NCBI RefSeq assembly: GCF_900113305.1
Contig: NZ_FOOW01000016.1
Span: 1 to 58,512 of the forward strand
DNA length: 58,512 nt
DNA from: Prevotella sp. KH2C16
GTDB taxonomy: Bacteria > Bacteroidota > Bacteroidia > Bacteroidales > Bacteroidaceae
Direction of reading: 5' to 3'
How positions within the stretch are numbered: the first letter of the stretch is position 1; each line of letters starts with the position of its first letter. Shown one piece after another: positions 44,096 to 51,745 of the stretch. The notes below the pieces were generated by a model. That model saw nothing but the letters and a program-made list of their open reading frames with translations. It made no database searches and had not been told where the DNA came from. The translations under genes and the position numbers were made by a program.

Positions 44096-46102
44096 CTATT
44101 CATCAGGTATGAGATGAGCTAATTCTGGATCGTTTTTGATTCTTACAAGTTCATCCTTTAGAATCTGTTTTACCTCAAGTTTTATATGATTGTAGTTTTC
44201 ATGTATCTTTTCGTCCATATTACACTTTCCCTCATTATCCGTAAAGTTCGCAACAATTGGAATAGGCTCGTACCTCTTCATTTCTGCCAATACCATGGCA
44301 CTGTCCACTACTATCTCTGCATGGAAAATCTTTTGGTCGATACGCTCATCAAAGTTATCGGACACTGCTCCTACAAACATTCCTTGTGTGAGGTTTGAAA
44401 TCTTGCTTGCCGGGATAAGACTGTCCATTTGCGTGGAGATAGAGGTAGATTTATCATTACGGTTGATAGTCATAGACTGACGTTGCTGGAGAACCTTACC
44501 GAACCTTTCAGAAAGCGTCTTGGCAGTTTCTCCCACGACCTGCCCACTGAACACATTACCCACCGTGTTCTGGATTACCTTGCTCTCCTTGTCGCCATAG
44601 TCCCTTGTTAATTGGCTAAAATCTTGAAAGCCCAAACACACCGCTACCTTATTGCTTCGTGCAGTAGCAATGAGATTATCCAAACCACGAAAGTAGATTG
44701 TCGGCAGCTCGTCGATGATGACAGAGCTTTTAAGTTGCTTTTTCTTGTTAATAAGTTTCACGATACGGCTGTTATATAGTCCAAGTGCAGCCGAATAGAT
44801 GTTCTGACGGTCGGGATTATTGCCCACTACTAGAACTTTCGGCTCATTGGGATTGTTGATGTCGAGCGAGAAATCATCGCCCGTCATTACCCAATAGAGA
44901 GCAGGGCTTATCATACGTGATAGCGGTATCTTGGCACTGGCTATCTGTCCCTGCAACTGGTCCTGTGCACCACCCTCCCACGCATCCATGAAGGGCGAAA
45001 GGTAGTTGGCAAGTTCATCGTATGAAGTGAGTATTGGAAATATCTGTGCGTAGGGACGATTAAGGAACTCAATGGCGTGAGGGAAGGTACAATACTTTCC
45101 GTTCTCATAGATTTTTAGAAACCATATAATGGCTGCCAATAGGATAATCGGAGACTCCACGAAGAAATCTCCCTGTTTCTGTATCCAAGAACGGTTGAGG
45201 TTGAGCATAATCGTGTAGGCACTCTCGTAGGCATCTGATATGTCCGTCATAAAGGCGGGATTGATGGGATTGCAGCGATGCGACCTGCGTGGGTCGTCAA
45301 AGTTAATTACATAGAACTGCGGTTTTACCTTGTAGGCATCCAAGTGATGAAGCAGGTGATTGTAGGCAATCTCAGAAAGGTCGGGGAACTTATAGTCGTA
45401 GATATACATGGCAAAGCCTTTCTCAATCTGCTGCTTGATATAGTTGTTCACAATGGCATAGGACTTACCCGAACCTGGTGTGCCGAGCACCATTGAGGCA
45501 CGGAATGGATTGACTACATTGATCCAGCCCTTGTTCCACTTCTTTTTGTAGTAGAAGCGTGTGGGTAGATTGACGGAATACTCGTTCTGCATCAGCCTTG
45601 TTTCCTGCATAAAACTCTCATTCTCCGTATTGAAAACATCGTCCATCAGGTTGTTTTTGAGCAGACGGCTCATCCATACACCGCCCATCAGCAGGCAGAT
45701 ATAGCCCACGGATAGTGTGAAGATATAGAGCGTAGCTGCACCAATCTTACCAATGGGCAACGCCAGCAGCCACCAGTTGAGAAAGAAAAAGACAAAGCCG
45801 GAGAAAAGCACCGTCCAAATCTTTGGCCACGTGATTTTCTCTTCCTTCACTCCTTTTGTCCCAAGGCAGGACAAGGCAAGAAACACCACACAAAAGAGTT
45901 TTGTCCAAAGTATGGATGAGAACAAGCCCGTGGTGCGCTGAAAGTTCATGAGTATCTTGTTGATGATACCGAGCGTAAAGTGCCACTCTTGAAAAGCCTC
46001 GTAACAGAACCAATAACAGTTAATGAGGAGGAATATCACGGATATTCCCCGCATAAAGTCCATGACTTTACCCAATGCCCTTAAATCATCTTCCTGTGCC
46101 AT
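44096..46102 (-). CDS. mobC: MobC-type IV coupling protein (TraG/VirD4 family)
   Basis: The protein has 668 residues. Four hydrophobic N-terminal segments (about 18-34, 63-80, 96-116, 122-145) anchor it in the inner membrane. Walker A is MVLGTPGSGKSY (G207-S214); Walker B is SSVIIDELPTIYF. Further family motifs are YIYDYKFPDLSEIAY and CLGFQDFSQLTRDYG. It couples the relaxase-bound DNA strand to the type IV secretion channel and is the ATPase that pumps it. It is the third gene of a leftward mobA-mobB-mobC operon, 66 bp after mobB, and matches the length of CTnDOT-type MobC. Confidence 0.9.
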   Translation of the reverse strand: MAQEDDLRALGKVMDFMRGISVIFLLINCYWFCYEAFQEWHFTLGIINKILMNFQRTTGLFSSILWTKLFCVVFLALSCLGTKGVKEEKITWPKIWTVLFSGFVFFFLNWWLLALPIGKIGAATLYIFTLSVGYICLLMGGVWMSRLLKNNLMDDVFNTENESFMQETRLMQNEYSVNLPTRFYYKKKWNKGWINVVNPFRASMVLGTPGSGKSYAIVNNYIKQQIEKGFAMYIYDYKFPDLSEIAYNHLLHHLDAYKVKPQFYVINFDDPRRSHRCNPINPAFMTDISDAYESAYTIMLNLNRSWIQKQGDFFVESPIILLAAIIWFLKIYENGKYCTFPHAIEFLNRPYAQIFPILTSYDELANYLSPFMDAWEGGAQDQLQGQIASAKIPLSRMISPALYWVMTGDDFSLDINNPNEPKVLVVGNNPDRQNIYSAALGLYNSRIVKLINKKKQLKSSVIIDELPTIYFRGLDNLIATARSNKVAVCLGFQDFSQLTRDYGDKESKVIQNTVGNVFSGQVVGETAKTLSERFGKVLQQRQSMTINRNDKSTSISTQMDSLIPASKISNLTQGMFVGAVSDNFDERIDQKIFHAEIVVDSAMVLAEMKRYEPIPIVANFTDNEGKCNMDEKIHENYNHIKLEVKQILKDELVRIKNDPELAHLIPDE

Positions 46103-46130
46103 AATGCTATGTTTTTGTAGCCTCCTCCAA

Positions 46131-46148
46131 CCCCTCCGAAGGGAGGGG
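46131..46148. repeat. Small GC hairpin between mobB and mobC
   Basis: CCCCTCC (46131-46137) pairs with GGAGGGG (46142-46148) around a 4-base loop. The CCCTCCGAAGGGAGGG pattern recurs widely in Bacteroidales intergenic DNA. It may reduce expression of mobC relative to mobB. Confidence 0.5.
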
Positions 46149-46168
46149 AGATTGAAATGCTCGTTTAT

Positions 46169-47449
46169 TTAATGTTTTCTTCGTCTAAGTTTTACCTTAC
46201 TTTGTCTGCGGAGTTTACGCTGCCATGCAGTTTCCTTCCAATCATCGTTGCCCATCGTTCCGAATGACTCGCCCACCATATCCTCTATAAGTTCATCGAC
46301 AAGGTTGTCTCCTTCTTCCGTCTCTGATTGCGAGGGTTGAATGGTCGGCGATTGTTCCAAACGGGCAGACGAACTGCCATACAGCGTTTCATCCAAGAAT
46401 GGGTTATGCGTTGGATTGGAGAAATAGGCGTTGAATACATTGGCGGCATATCCCTTGCCCAATCGGGAGCCATTGAGCGCAATGCCTCCTTCGTCGTCAA
46501 TAAAGGTAATGCCATAGATGCGTCCGCTTTCGTTTTTTCGGATAACCACACGCATGCCCTGTTCCTCCAATCTTTTTCGGAGTTTTTCTTCTGTATCGGG
46601 AGCAGTACGCATAACTTCCAACACCTTCCTTCTAACGGCTGGAATCAATGGCTTGATGACTTGCTTCGATTTCTGCATCCTGTTCTGTACGGCAGTATAG
46701 CCCACACCACGACCGATGTCCGAGGCATGGATAGGTGTGCTTATTTTGTTGCCTTTGTCATCGGTTGGGACATAGACAAGCCCGTCGTATTTCCTTCCCC
46801 GAAACTCCGTTTTTACTTCTTCTACAGCAACACTGTATGTGGAGAGGATGGCGTTCAGCTCACCCAAGGAACAGAAGCGATAATGCTTCAGCACCATACA
46901 GAGGATACTTGCCACCTGCTCCTTGATGTTTCCCTTACCCATATCCACCTTGGGCGTTTCTGTTTCCGCCTTCTCACTGACCTTTGAGCTTGGAATGAGG
47001 TTGTATTTCCTTTCTAAAGCGTCGGTAATCTGCTTGCTTCTCCGCTTTTCAAACCTGTCATTGATTTTCTTTCCCTTGCTGTTAACCCGAAGCGACACGA
47101 TGTGTATATGCTCACGGGCGATGTCACTATGCTTGAATACGATGTAAGGCTGTTTGCCATAGCCAAGTGCCTCCATATAATCCTTGGCTATCAGCGTGAG
47201 CGTTTCATCGGAGAGCTTCTCGTCCGGATGCGGATTGAGGGAACAGTGGAACACCGTTTTCTTCGTTCGGCATTTCCTCGGTATCAGAGCCTCCATATCG
47301 GCAAACACCTCCTCCATCGTATAACGACCCTCCCTGTCCTGATACAACTCAGTGGCAAGAAGAATGCTTGCTTCCCCTTTCTCCACCTTTTTGAAGTTGT
47401 AGCCGAGTGCCCCTCCAAGGTTCTCCGTACTTGAAATCTTTGCTATCAT
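46169..47449 (-). CDS. mobB: MobB relaxase of a CTnDOT-like element
   Basis: The protein has 426 residues. Relaxase features in the first 150 residues are MIAKISSTENLGGALGYNFKK (Tyr17 is the candidate nicking tyrosine) and motif III HIHIVSLRVN (H114, H116, N123), the metal-binding histidines. The remainder is basic with an RRQSKVKLRRRK tail. It nicks oriT and pilots the single strand through the channel. Its start overlaps the mobA stop as ATGA (47446-47449), so translation is coupled. Confidence 0.88.
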   Translation of the reverse strand: MIAKISSTENLGGALGYNFKKVEKGEASILLATELYQDREGRYTMEEVFADMEALIPRKCRTKKTVFHCSLNPHPDEKLSDETLTLIAKDYMEALGYGKQPYIVFKHSDIAREHIHIVSLRVNSKGKKINDRFEKRRSKQITDALERKYNLIPSSKVSEKAETETPKVDMGKGNIKEQVASILCMVLKHYRFCSLGELNAILSTYSVAVEEVKTEFRGRKYDGLVYVPTDDKGNKISTPIHASDIGRGVGYTAVQNRMQKSKQVIKPLIPAVRRKVLEVMRTAPDTEEKLRKRLEEQGMRVVIRKNESGRIYGITFIDDEGGIALNGSRLGKGYAANVFNAYFSNPTHNPFLDETLYGSSSARLEQSPTIQPSQSETEEGDNLVDELIEDMVGESFGTMGNDDWKETAWQRKLRRQSKVKLRRRKH

Positions 47450-47865
47450 CTTTTGCGGTAGTCTATGGTCAGACGGATAGCCTGTTCCTGCAAGGCAATG
47501 ATTTGAGCAGACAATTTCTCCAATTTTTCAAGAAGAATCTGTGCGGTCTTCACGCTGTGGTAGCTGTTGATGGCCCGCACGGTCTGGTTATAGAGCACGC
47601 CAATCTTATGGATTTGTGCCGTCAGTTCGGATAGTTTTCGGTAATATTCCACGGCGGATTTATCCACCGTAATCACCTTGAAATGCTCTCCAAGAATGCG
47701 ACCACGCACGAAATCCGACTTGGTTTCTGCACCTGAACGCTGAAACAAATCTATCGCCCTTTGCTGGTCTTTCGGGTTGGGCAACCGTACATGCCAGTTG
47801 TCCCAACGTGGCTTCTCTGCCGCCTTTCGTTCTGAACTATGTCCCTCTTTCTTATCCATATCCAT
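47446..47865 (-). CDS. mobA: MobA accessory DNA-binding protein of the relaxosome
   Basis: The ATG at 47863-47865 is chosen; the frame is open earlier only from a TTG. A second ATG two codons later also fits. The product is 139 residues: a basic charged N-terminus, then a ribbon-helix-helix-like part (WHVRLPNPKDQQRAIDLFQRSG..SDFVRGRIL), and a long helical end (ELTAQIHKIGVLYNQTVRAIN). This is the small MobA/MobC-family oriT-binding factor that recruits the relaxase. oriT should therefore lie close upstream, where the inverted repeat at 47911-47961 sits. Confidence 0.85.
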   Translation of the reverse strand: MDMDKKEGHSSERKAAEKPRWDNWHVRLPNPKDQQRAIDLFQRSGAETKSDFVRGRILGEHFKVITVDKSAVEYYRKLSELTAQIHKIGVLYNQTVRAINSYHSVKTAQILLEKLEKLSAQIIALQEQAIRLTIDYRKR

Positions 47866-47910
47866 TTGGTTTCTAATTACGACTTTGGAGGAATTTATCC
47901 CCCTTCGGGG

Positions 47911-47961
47911 CAAGGGTCTTTGTGGTACAAACTGCGGTTTGTGTTACAAAGACACACCTTG
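47911..47961. other. oriT: Candidate origin of transfer (oriT) inverted repeat
   Basis: Arms GTCTTTGTGGTACAAAC (47916-47932) and GTTTGTGTTACAAAGAC (47937-47953) match in 14 of 17 positions around a TGCG loop. A flanking CAAGG/CCTTG pair extends them. The repeat lies about 50-100 bp upstream of mobA, where relaxase genes of this group keep oriT. No nick site can be fixed from sequence alone, and the repeat could instead be a mob-operon operator. Confidence 0.45.
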
Positions 47962-48138
47962 CCAATATCAAGAGTTGATACGATTGAAGTATCCACCCTT
48001 TTGGGGTGTCTGCTTCGGGATGTTACCTCCATGTTTTATTCTCGTCTGCAAAGTTACGGCGGATTTTCAAATATCTCATTATCAACGATATTCACTCTTT
48101 TTCCTTTCATTTCCCTCAATTTCCCTAAGGGTTGGAAA

Positions 48139-48375
48139 TGACTGATTTACTGACTTACTTTGCAACTGATTTAGGTCGCGACTCACTCATTGACCAACTC
48201 TGTTACCAACTAACTGAGCTCAGTCGATAAGTTCATTGGCCAAAGACTCGGTCAGTCGTCAAGTCAGTAGATGAGTCGGTCAGTAAGTCGGTTCAGGAGT
48301 CAGCCCGTCCATCAGTAAATAAGTCAAGATGGACTCCCTTACTGACTGACTGATTAACTTACTCACTCATCAACT
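48139..48375. repeat. Degenerate ACTG/ACTC/AGTC array upstream of traA
   Basis: About 235 bp are built almost wholly of short words related to ACTGA, ACTCA, AGTC and GTCAGT, with no coding frame. The orientation flips: ACTGA-type words dominate at 48139-48230, their complements (AGTC, GTCAGT) at 48230-48300, and ACTGA-type again at 48331-48375. One clear pair is AGTCGGTCAGTAAG (48274-48287) with CTTACTGACTGACT (48338-48351), 13 of 14 matched. The rest gives many alternative pairings. Confidence 0.65.
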
Positions 48376-48425
48376 GAGCCAAGAGTAAACCACAAAGCAG
48401 ATAAAACAAAAAAAAAACAGAAACA

Positions 48426-49211
48426 ATGAAACAACAATCCACAAAACAGCCTGTATTTTTAGGCTTTGCATCTCAAAAAGGCGGTGTGGGCAAAAGCAGC
48501 CTTGCCGAAGTCCTCGCCTCCATCCTTTATTACGAAAAGGGAGCCTCTCTCTTGGTCGTGGACTGTGACGGGACACAAGAGTCCTTTTTCAAGCTGCGGC
48601 AAAGAGAACGCCGTATGATTGAAAATGACGAGGAACTATCCCGGCAGATGACGCAATTCTTTACCAAATTCGGAAAACAGGCTTATCCGATCATCCGCTC
48701 AACACCGAAAGATGCCATAAAGGATGTCAAGGAATACGTCAGTTCACATGACACCGAGATAAGCCTTGCCATCTTCGACTTTCCCGGTCATGCCGGAACC
48801 GAAGACCTGCTTCAACTTTCCATAGACATGGATTATATCATCACTCCCATCGAAGCCGATCCCCAATCCCTGGTCTCCAGTTTTGCATACGCCAAGGCTG
48901 TCAGGGACTTGGGAATAGGACTAAGCGATGCGCACATTAAGGACCTGCTCTTACTTTGGAATAAGATCAACCGCAGCGCCAGCACCATTGTCATGGACCA
49001 TTACACGCAGTATGCAAAGGAACAGGAAATCAATCTCTTTGATGCCCATGTGTATCATTCTGTAAGATTTTCAAGAGAGTTGGGGCAAGGTGGCGTTAAG
49101 GGGGTGTTCCGAAGTACTTATCTTCCCCCCTCGCTATCCTTGCGGCTTCCAACGGGGATAGACTTGTGGGTGGAGGAAGTGATGGAGAAATGTCATATTA
49201 TACCTCAATAG
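48426..49211 (+). CDS. traA: TraA, ParA-family ATPase of conjugative element
   Basis: The protein has 261 residues. The deviant Walker A motif is ASQKGGVGKSSLAE (residues about 15-28); then LLVVDCDGTQESF, and the Walker B-like LAIFDFPGHAGTEDL. ParA-type ATPases open the tra operons of Bacteroidetes conjugative elements and are thought to help partition or position the element or apparatus. It is the first gene of the rightward tra operon, 3 bp before a DUF3408 gene. Confidence 0.85.
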   Translation: MKQQSTKQPVFLGFASQKGGVGKSSLAEVLASILYYEKGASLLVVDCDGTQESFFKLRQRERRMIENDEELSRQMTQFFTKFGKQAYPIIRSTPKDAIKDVKEYVSSHDTEISLAIFDFPGHAGTEDLLQLSIDMDYIITPIEADPQSLVSSFAYAKAVRDLGIGLSDAHIKDLLLLWNKINRSASTIVMDHYTQYAKEQEINLFDAHVYHSVRFSRELGQGGVKGVFRSTYLPPSLSLRLPTGIDLWVEEVMEKCHIIPQ

Positions 49212-49214
49212 CCT

Positions 49215-49742
49215 ATGAGTTCCATCAACGAAGAACGGAAGAAAATCCTGCAACAAAAGCTCAAGGAGATGGGTAATTTTGGGGTGCAGGTACGCAGTCC
49301 GGAAGATTCCCCCTTCTATGACCAGCCCACGGACTATGAACGCGAGTTAGAGCGCTTGAAGCCTGATAAGGAGCAAGTGGAGGCAGAACCGTCCGGGAGT
49401 TCTGCGCCCGTGTGTGCAGAAGCGGCTGGCACTGCCGGGCTTGCATCGGAAAGGAAGCCTAAAGCCAAGGAATGCAAGGAGGAAAGTATAAGAGCCAAAT
49501 TGTCTTTTGAGGAATATCGCGAACGCTACCTTAATTGTTCGCAACGCGGCAGCGGAAAATCCGGATTCACCATCAACAGTGATATTCTGCAACTGCTCAG
49601 GGATGTTCTCCGTGATGTCCGTTCCAAAACCACCTTGACCTCTTACATAGAAAATATTCTACTTGAGCATTTAAGGGAAAACCAAGCCATGCTCAACAAG
49701 GCAGCGGCACAGTATAAACGTAACCAAACACTCAATTTATGA
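49215..49742 (+). CDS. DUF3408 conjugation protein (traB position)
   Basis: The protein has 175 residues: a charged, variable N-terminal half and a conserved C-terminal DUF3408 part (FEEYRERYLNCSQR, FTINSDILQLLRDVLRDVR, SYIENILLEHLRENQAML). The C-terminal part resembles a ribbon-helix-helix-like DNA-binding fold; that is inference. Its stop overlaps the next start as ATGA (49739-49742). Between traA and traD in CTnDOT-type elements lie one or two such genes. Confidence 0.75.
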   Translation: MSSINEERKKILQQKLKEMGNFGVQVRSPEDSPFYDQPTDYERELERLKPDKEQVEAEPSGSSAPVCAEAAGTAGLASERKPKAKECKEESIRAKLSFEEYRERYLNCSQRGSGKSGFTINSDILQLLRDVLRDVRSKTTLTSYIENILLEHLRENQAMLNKAAAQYKRNQTLNL

Positions 49743-50184
49743 CCGATACATTATTATTCGATGCCTTCCTTCTTTTAGGATTGGCGTGGATGCTTATCAG
49801 CATTGTCTATTTCTGCGTGCGAATGGACAGGTATTTATCTCCTGTTGAAAGCATGCTGTCAATGACCAAGCAGAGGAACCGGAGGCTGCATACCTCCAAT
49901 TCCTCAAAGAAGATACCCAAAACAGTTCAAGGCTTGCGGACTGTCCGGATATAGAGAGTTACCGTAACCGCTTTCTCCAGACCTCCCGCTTTACTCAAAG
50001 AACGGCTTTTACCATGAACGTGGAAACCTTGCAGTTGCTTCGTAATGTTCTCCATGATTTGAATGAGCGTGTGCCAATGGCTTCCTATATAGAGAATATC
50101 TTACGGGAGCATTTACGGGCACATCAGGACCTGCTCAATGATGCCGCCGACAAACAGAGAAGACTGAATACGTTAAAATTGTAA
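49739..50184 (+). pseudogene. Frameshifted DUF3408 gene with N-terminal membrane segment (traC position)
   Basis: From the ATG at 49739 the frame gives a hydrophobic N-terminus (FLLLGLAWMLISIVYFCV) but stops at 49954. In the -1 frame, open from about 49853, a full DUF3408 C-terminus follows: IESYRNRFLQTSRFT, FTMNVETLQLLRNVLHDLNERV, SYIENILREHLRAHQDLL, ending at TAA 50182-50184. This part is close to the neighbouring DUF3408 protein. No ATG opens the second frame before the middle of the domain and no slippery heptamer was seen. A single indel between about 49853 and 49875 in one gene is therefore the best explanation. A sequencing error cannot be excluded. Confidence 0.7.
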
Positions 50185-50187
50185 ACG

Positions 50188-50952
50188 ATGGAAACGATTC
50201 TTATCAACATAATCCTTCTATTGGGCGTGGTGTGGCTGATACTCGGCATTGCATACCTCTGGAAAGTGTTTCAAGACTCTGCAACCCAATCGGGGAAGAT
50301 TACTCCGGGCCGGAAAGAAAACAGGCAAGGCGAGAGCCCCAAGCCTGCCGTTTCCCAAGAGCAGACAGACAATGCCCGCCATATTTTGGTGGGCAGGAGC
50401 AAACCTTTCGTTTCCCCGTCTGTCCCCGAAGTTCCCGCTGTTTCCCCAACTGAAAATCCAGCCGAAAAACCCGGTACTTTTGCAGGGGAAAATCCTCCGG
50501 TACCCGAAGAAACAGAAGATGCGGAAGGTACAGCCGAAGAGAACGGGATGCAGATTGACTACACGATGGACGAGCCGGATGAGGACAGCATCGTTCGTGA
50601 AGAACTGCAAATTGCGGATGATGCAATGCCGGAGGTCTCACCGTCCGCCATTCTCGCACGGGACTTAGTTCGTGTCAATGGTTGGCACAAGAATGATGAT
50701 GCGCTTGACGGGGTAAACGAAGCAGAGGTGCGGGACACGCTGCAAAGCATTCGGGGTACACAGCTCATGGACTATATCAAGGAGACAACGCTCAAGCAGG
50801 AGAAAGACCATCAGAAACTCCTTGCCGCCATCCGCAAGGCGGAGGAAGCGGAAATGATGAGCGAAGAAACAACCTATCCTGATAATGATACAACACAAGA
50901 TGGCGATGATGTGTCGGAAGAAGCCGACCGTCCGCTGTCCTATTATCTGTAA
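50188..50952 (+). CDS. traD: TraD-position acidic membrane-anchored conjugation protein
   Basis: The protein has 254 residues. One N-terminal membrane segment (ILINIILLLGVVWLILGIAYLW) is followed by a proline- and glutamate-rich linker (about 40-150) and a helical C-terminal part (VNEAEVRDTLQSIRGTQLMDYIKETTLKQEKDHQKLLAAI). The N-terminus resembles that of the frameshifted gene before it. The name rests on its slot between DUF3408 genes and traE in CTnDOT-like elements; its function is unknown. Confidence 0.6.
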   Translation: METILINIILLLGVVWLILGIAYLWKVFQDSATQSGKITPGRKENRQGESPKPAVSQEQTDNARHILVGRSKPFVSPSVPEVPAVSPTENPAEKPGTFAGENPPVPEETEDAEGTAEENGMQIDYTMDEPDEDSIVREELQIADDAMPEVSPSAILARDLVRVNGWHKNDDALDGVNEAEVRDTLQSIRGTQLMDYIKETTLKQEKDHQKLLAAIRKAEEAEMMSEETTYPDNDTTQDGDDVSEEADRPLSYYL

Positions 50953-50990
50953 AAATGATTTCTTGATTTTCATATTTCGGAGGAATGCAG

Positions 50991-51052
50991 GGGGTGGCTC
51001 AAAAGTAAAACAATCAGCCAATATCTGTCATACGATAAAACCGAGCCACCCC
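50991..51052 (+). promoter_or_regulatory. Long-range stem-loop in the leader of traE
   Basis: GGGGTGGCTC (50991-51000) and GAGCCACCCC (51043-51052) pair perfectly over 10 bp around a 42-base loop. An outer GGAGG/CCTCC pair (50979-50983 with 51058-51062) extends it. The structure fills the 152-bp gap between traD and traE. It could act as an attenuator or processing site that sets the high level needed for the pilin-like TraE. Confidence 0.45.
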
Positions 51053-51104
51053 TAACACCTCCACAAGAAGACAATTCGTTTAACAACTTAAAATAAACAG
51101 CAAA

Positions 51105-51407
51105 ATGAACAACAAAAAAATCACAATGATGCTGCTCCTGCTGATGGCTACCGCCGTGGGAGCATACGCACAAGGCAACGGCATGGCGGGTATCAACGAA
51201 GCCACGAAGATGGTAACCTCGTACTTCGATCCGGGCACGAAACTCATCTATGCCATCGGTGCCGTGGTAGGCTTGATTGGTGGCATAAAAGTGTACAATA
51301 AGTTCAGTTCGGGAGACCCCGATACGAGCAAGACCGCCGCCTCTTGGTTCGGTGCGTGTATCTTCCTCATCGTGGCAGCAACCATCCTGCGCTCCTTCTT
51401 CCTGTAA
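51105..51407 (+). CDS. traE: TraE, DUF4134 VirB2-like pilin candidate
   Basis: The protein has 100 residues: cleavable signal (MMLLLLMATAVGAYAQG) followed by two hydrophobic helices (LIYAIGAVVGLIGGIKVY and WFGACIFLIVAATILRSFF). This fits DUF4134/TraE of CTnDOT-type elements and the size and layout of VirB2 major pilins. It lies 2 bp before traF. Confidence 0.85.
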   Translation: MNNKKITMMLLLLMATAVGAYAQGNGMAGINEATKMVTSYFDPGTKLIYAIGAVVGLIGGIKVYNKFSSGDPDTSKTAASWFGACIFLIVAATILRSFFL

Positions 51408-51409
51408 CA

Positions 51410-51745
51410 ATGGCTGAGTGGGAAATCAACAAGGGTATAGGTCGGACGGTGGAGTTCAAGGGCTTGAAGGCGCAGTATCTCTTCCTCCTTGCGGGAGGCT
51501 TGCTTGCCGTCTTCATTCTCGTGGTCGTACTCTACCTCTGCGGAGTCAGCCAGATTGCCTGTCTGGTCATAGGCGTAGTGGGTGCCACCCTCGTGGTGTG
51601 GCAAACGTTCGCCATGAACCGAAAGTATGGGCGGTATGGGCTGATGAAGCAGGGGGCGGTGCGTATGCACCCACGCTACCTTGTGAACCGCCGTACCGTC
51701 TTTCATCTTATCCGTAACCTTCAACCCCAAAGAAAGAAGAAATGA
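51410..51745 (+). CDS. traF: TraF, DUF4133 VirB3-like protein
   Basis: The start is the ATG at 51410, 2 bp after the traE stop. The product is 111 residues: conserved INKGIGRTVEFKGLKAQY, then two membrane segments (LFLLAGGLLAVFILVVVLYLCG, ACLVIGVVGATLVVWQTF). VirB3-like proteins are inner-membrane parts acting with the VirB4 ATPase. The stop overlaps the traG start as ATGA (51742-51745). Confidence 0.85.
   Translation: MAEWEINKGIGRTVEFKGLKAQYLFLLAGGLLAVFILVVVLYLCGVSQIACLVIGVVGATLVVWQTFAMNRKYGRYGLMKQGAVRMHPRYLVNRRTVFHLIRNLQPQRKKK

Noticed and set aside
48139..48375. CRISPR array
   Set aside because: The repeat words are short and degenerate, lack uniform spacers and flip orientation; no cas genes are nearby.
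49739..50184. Programmed ribosomal frameshift joining the two DUF3408-gene parts
   Set aside because: No slippery heptamer or clear downstream structure at 49853-49880; an ordinary indel explains the data better.
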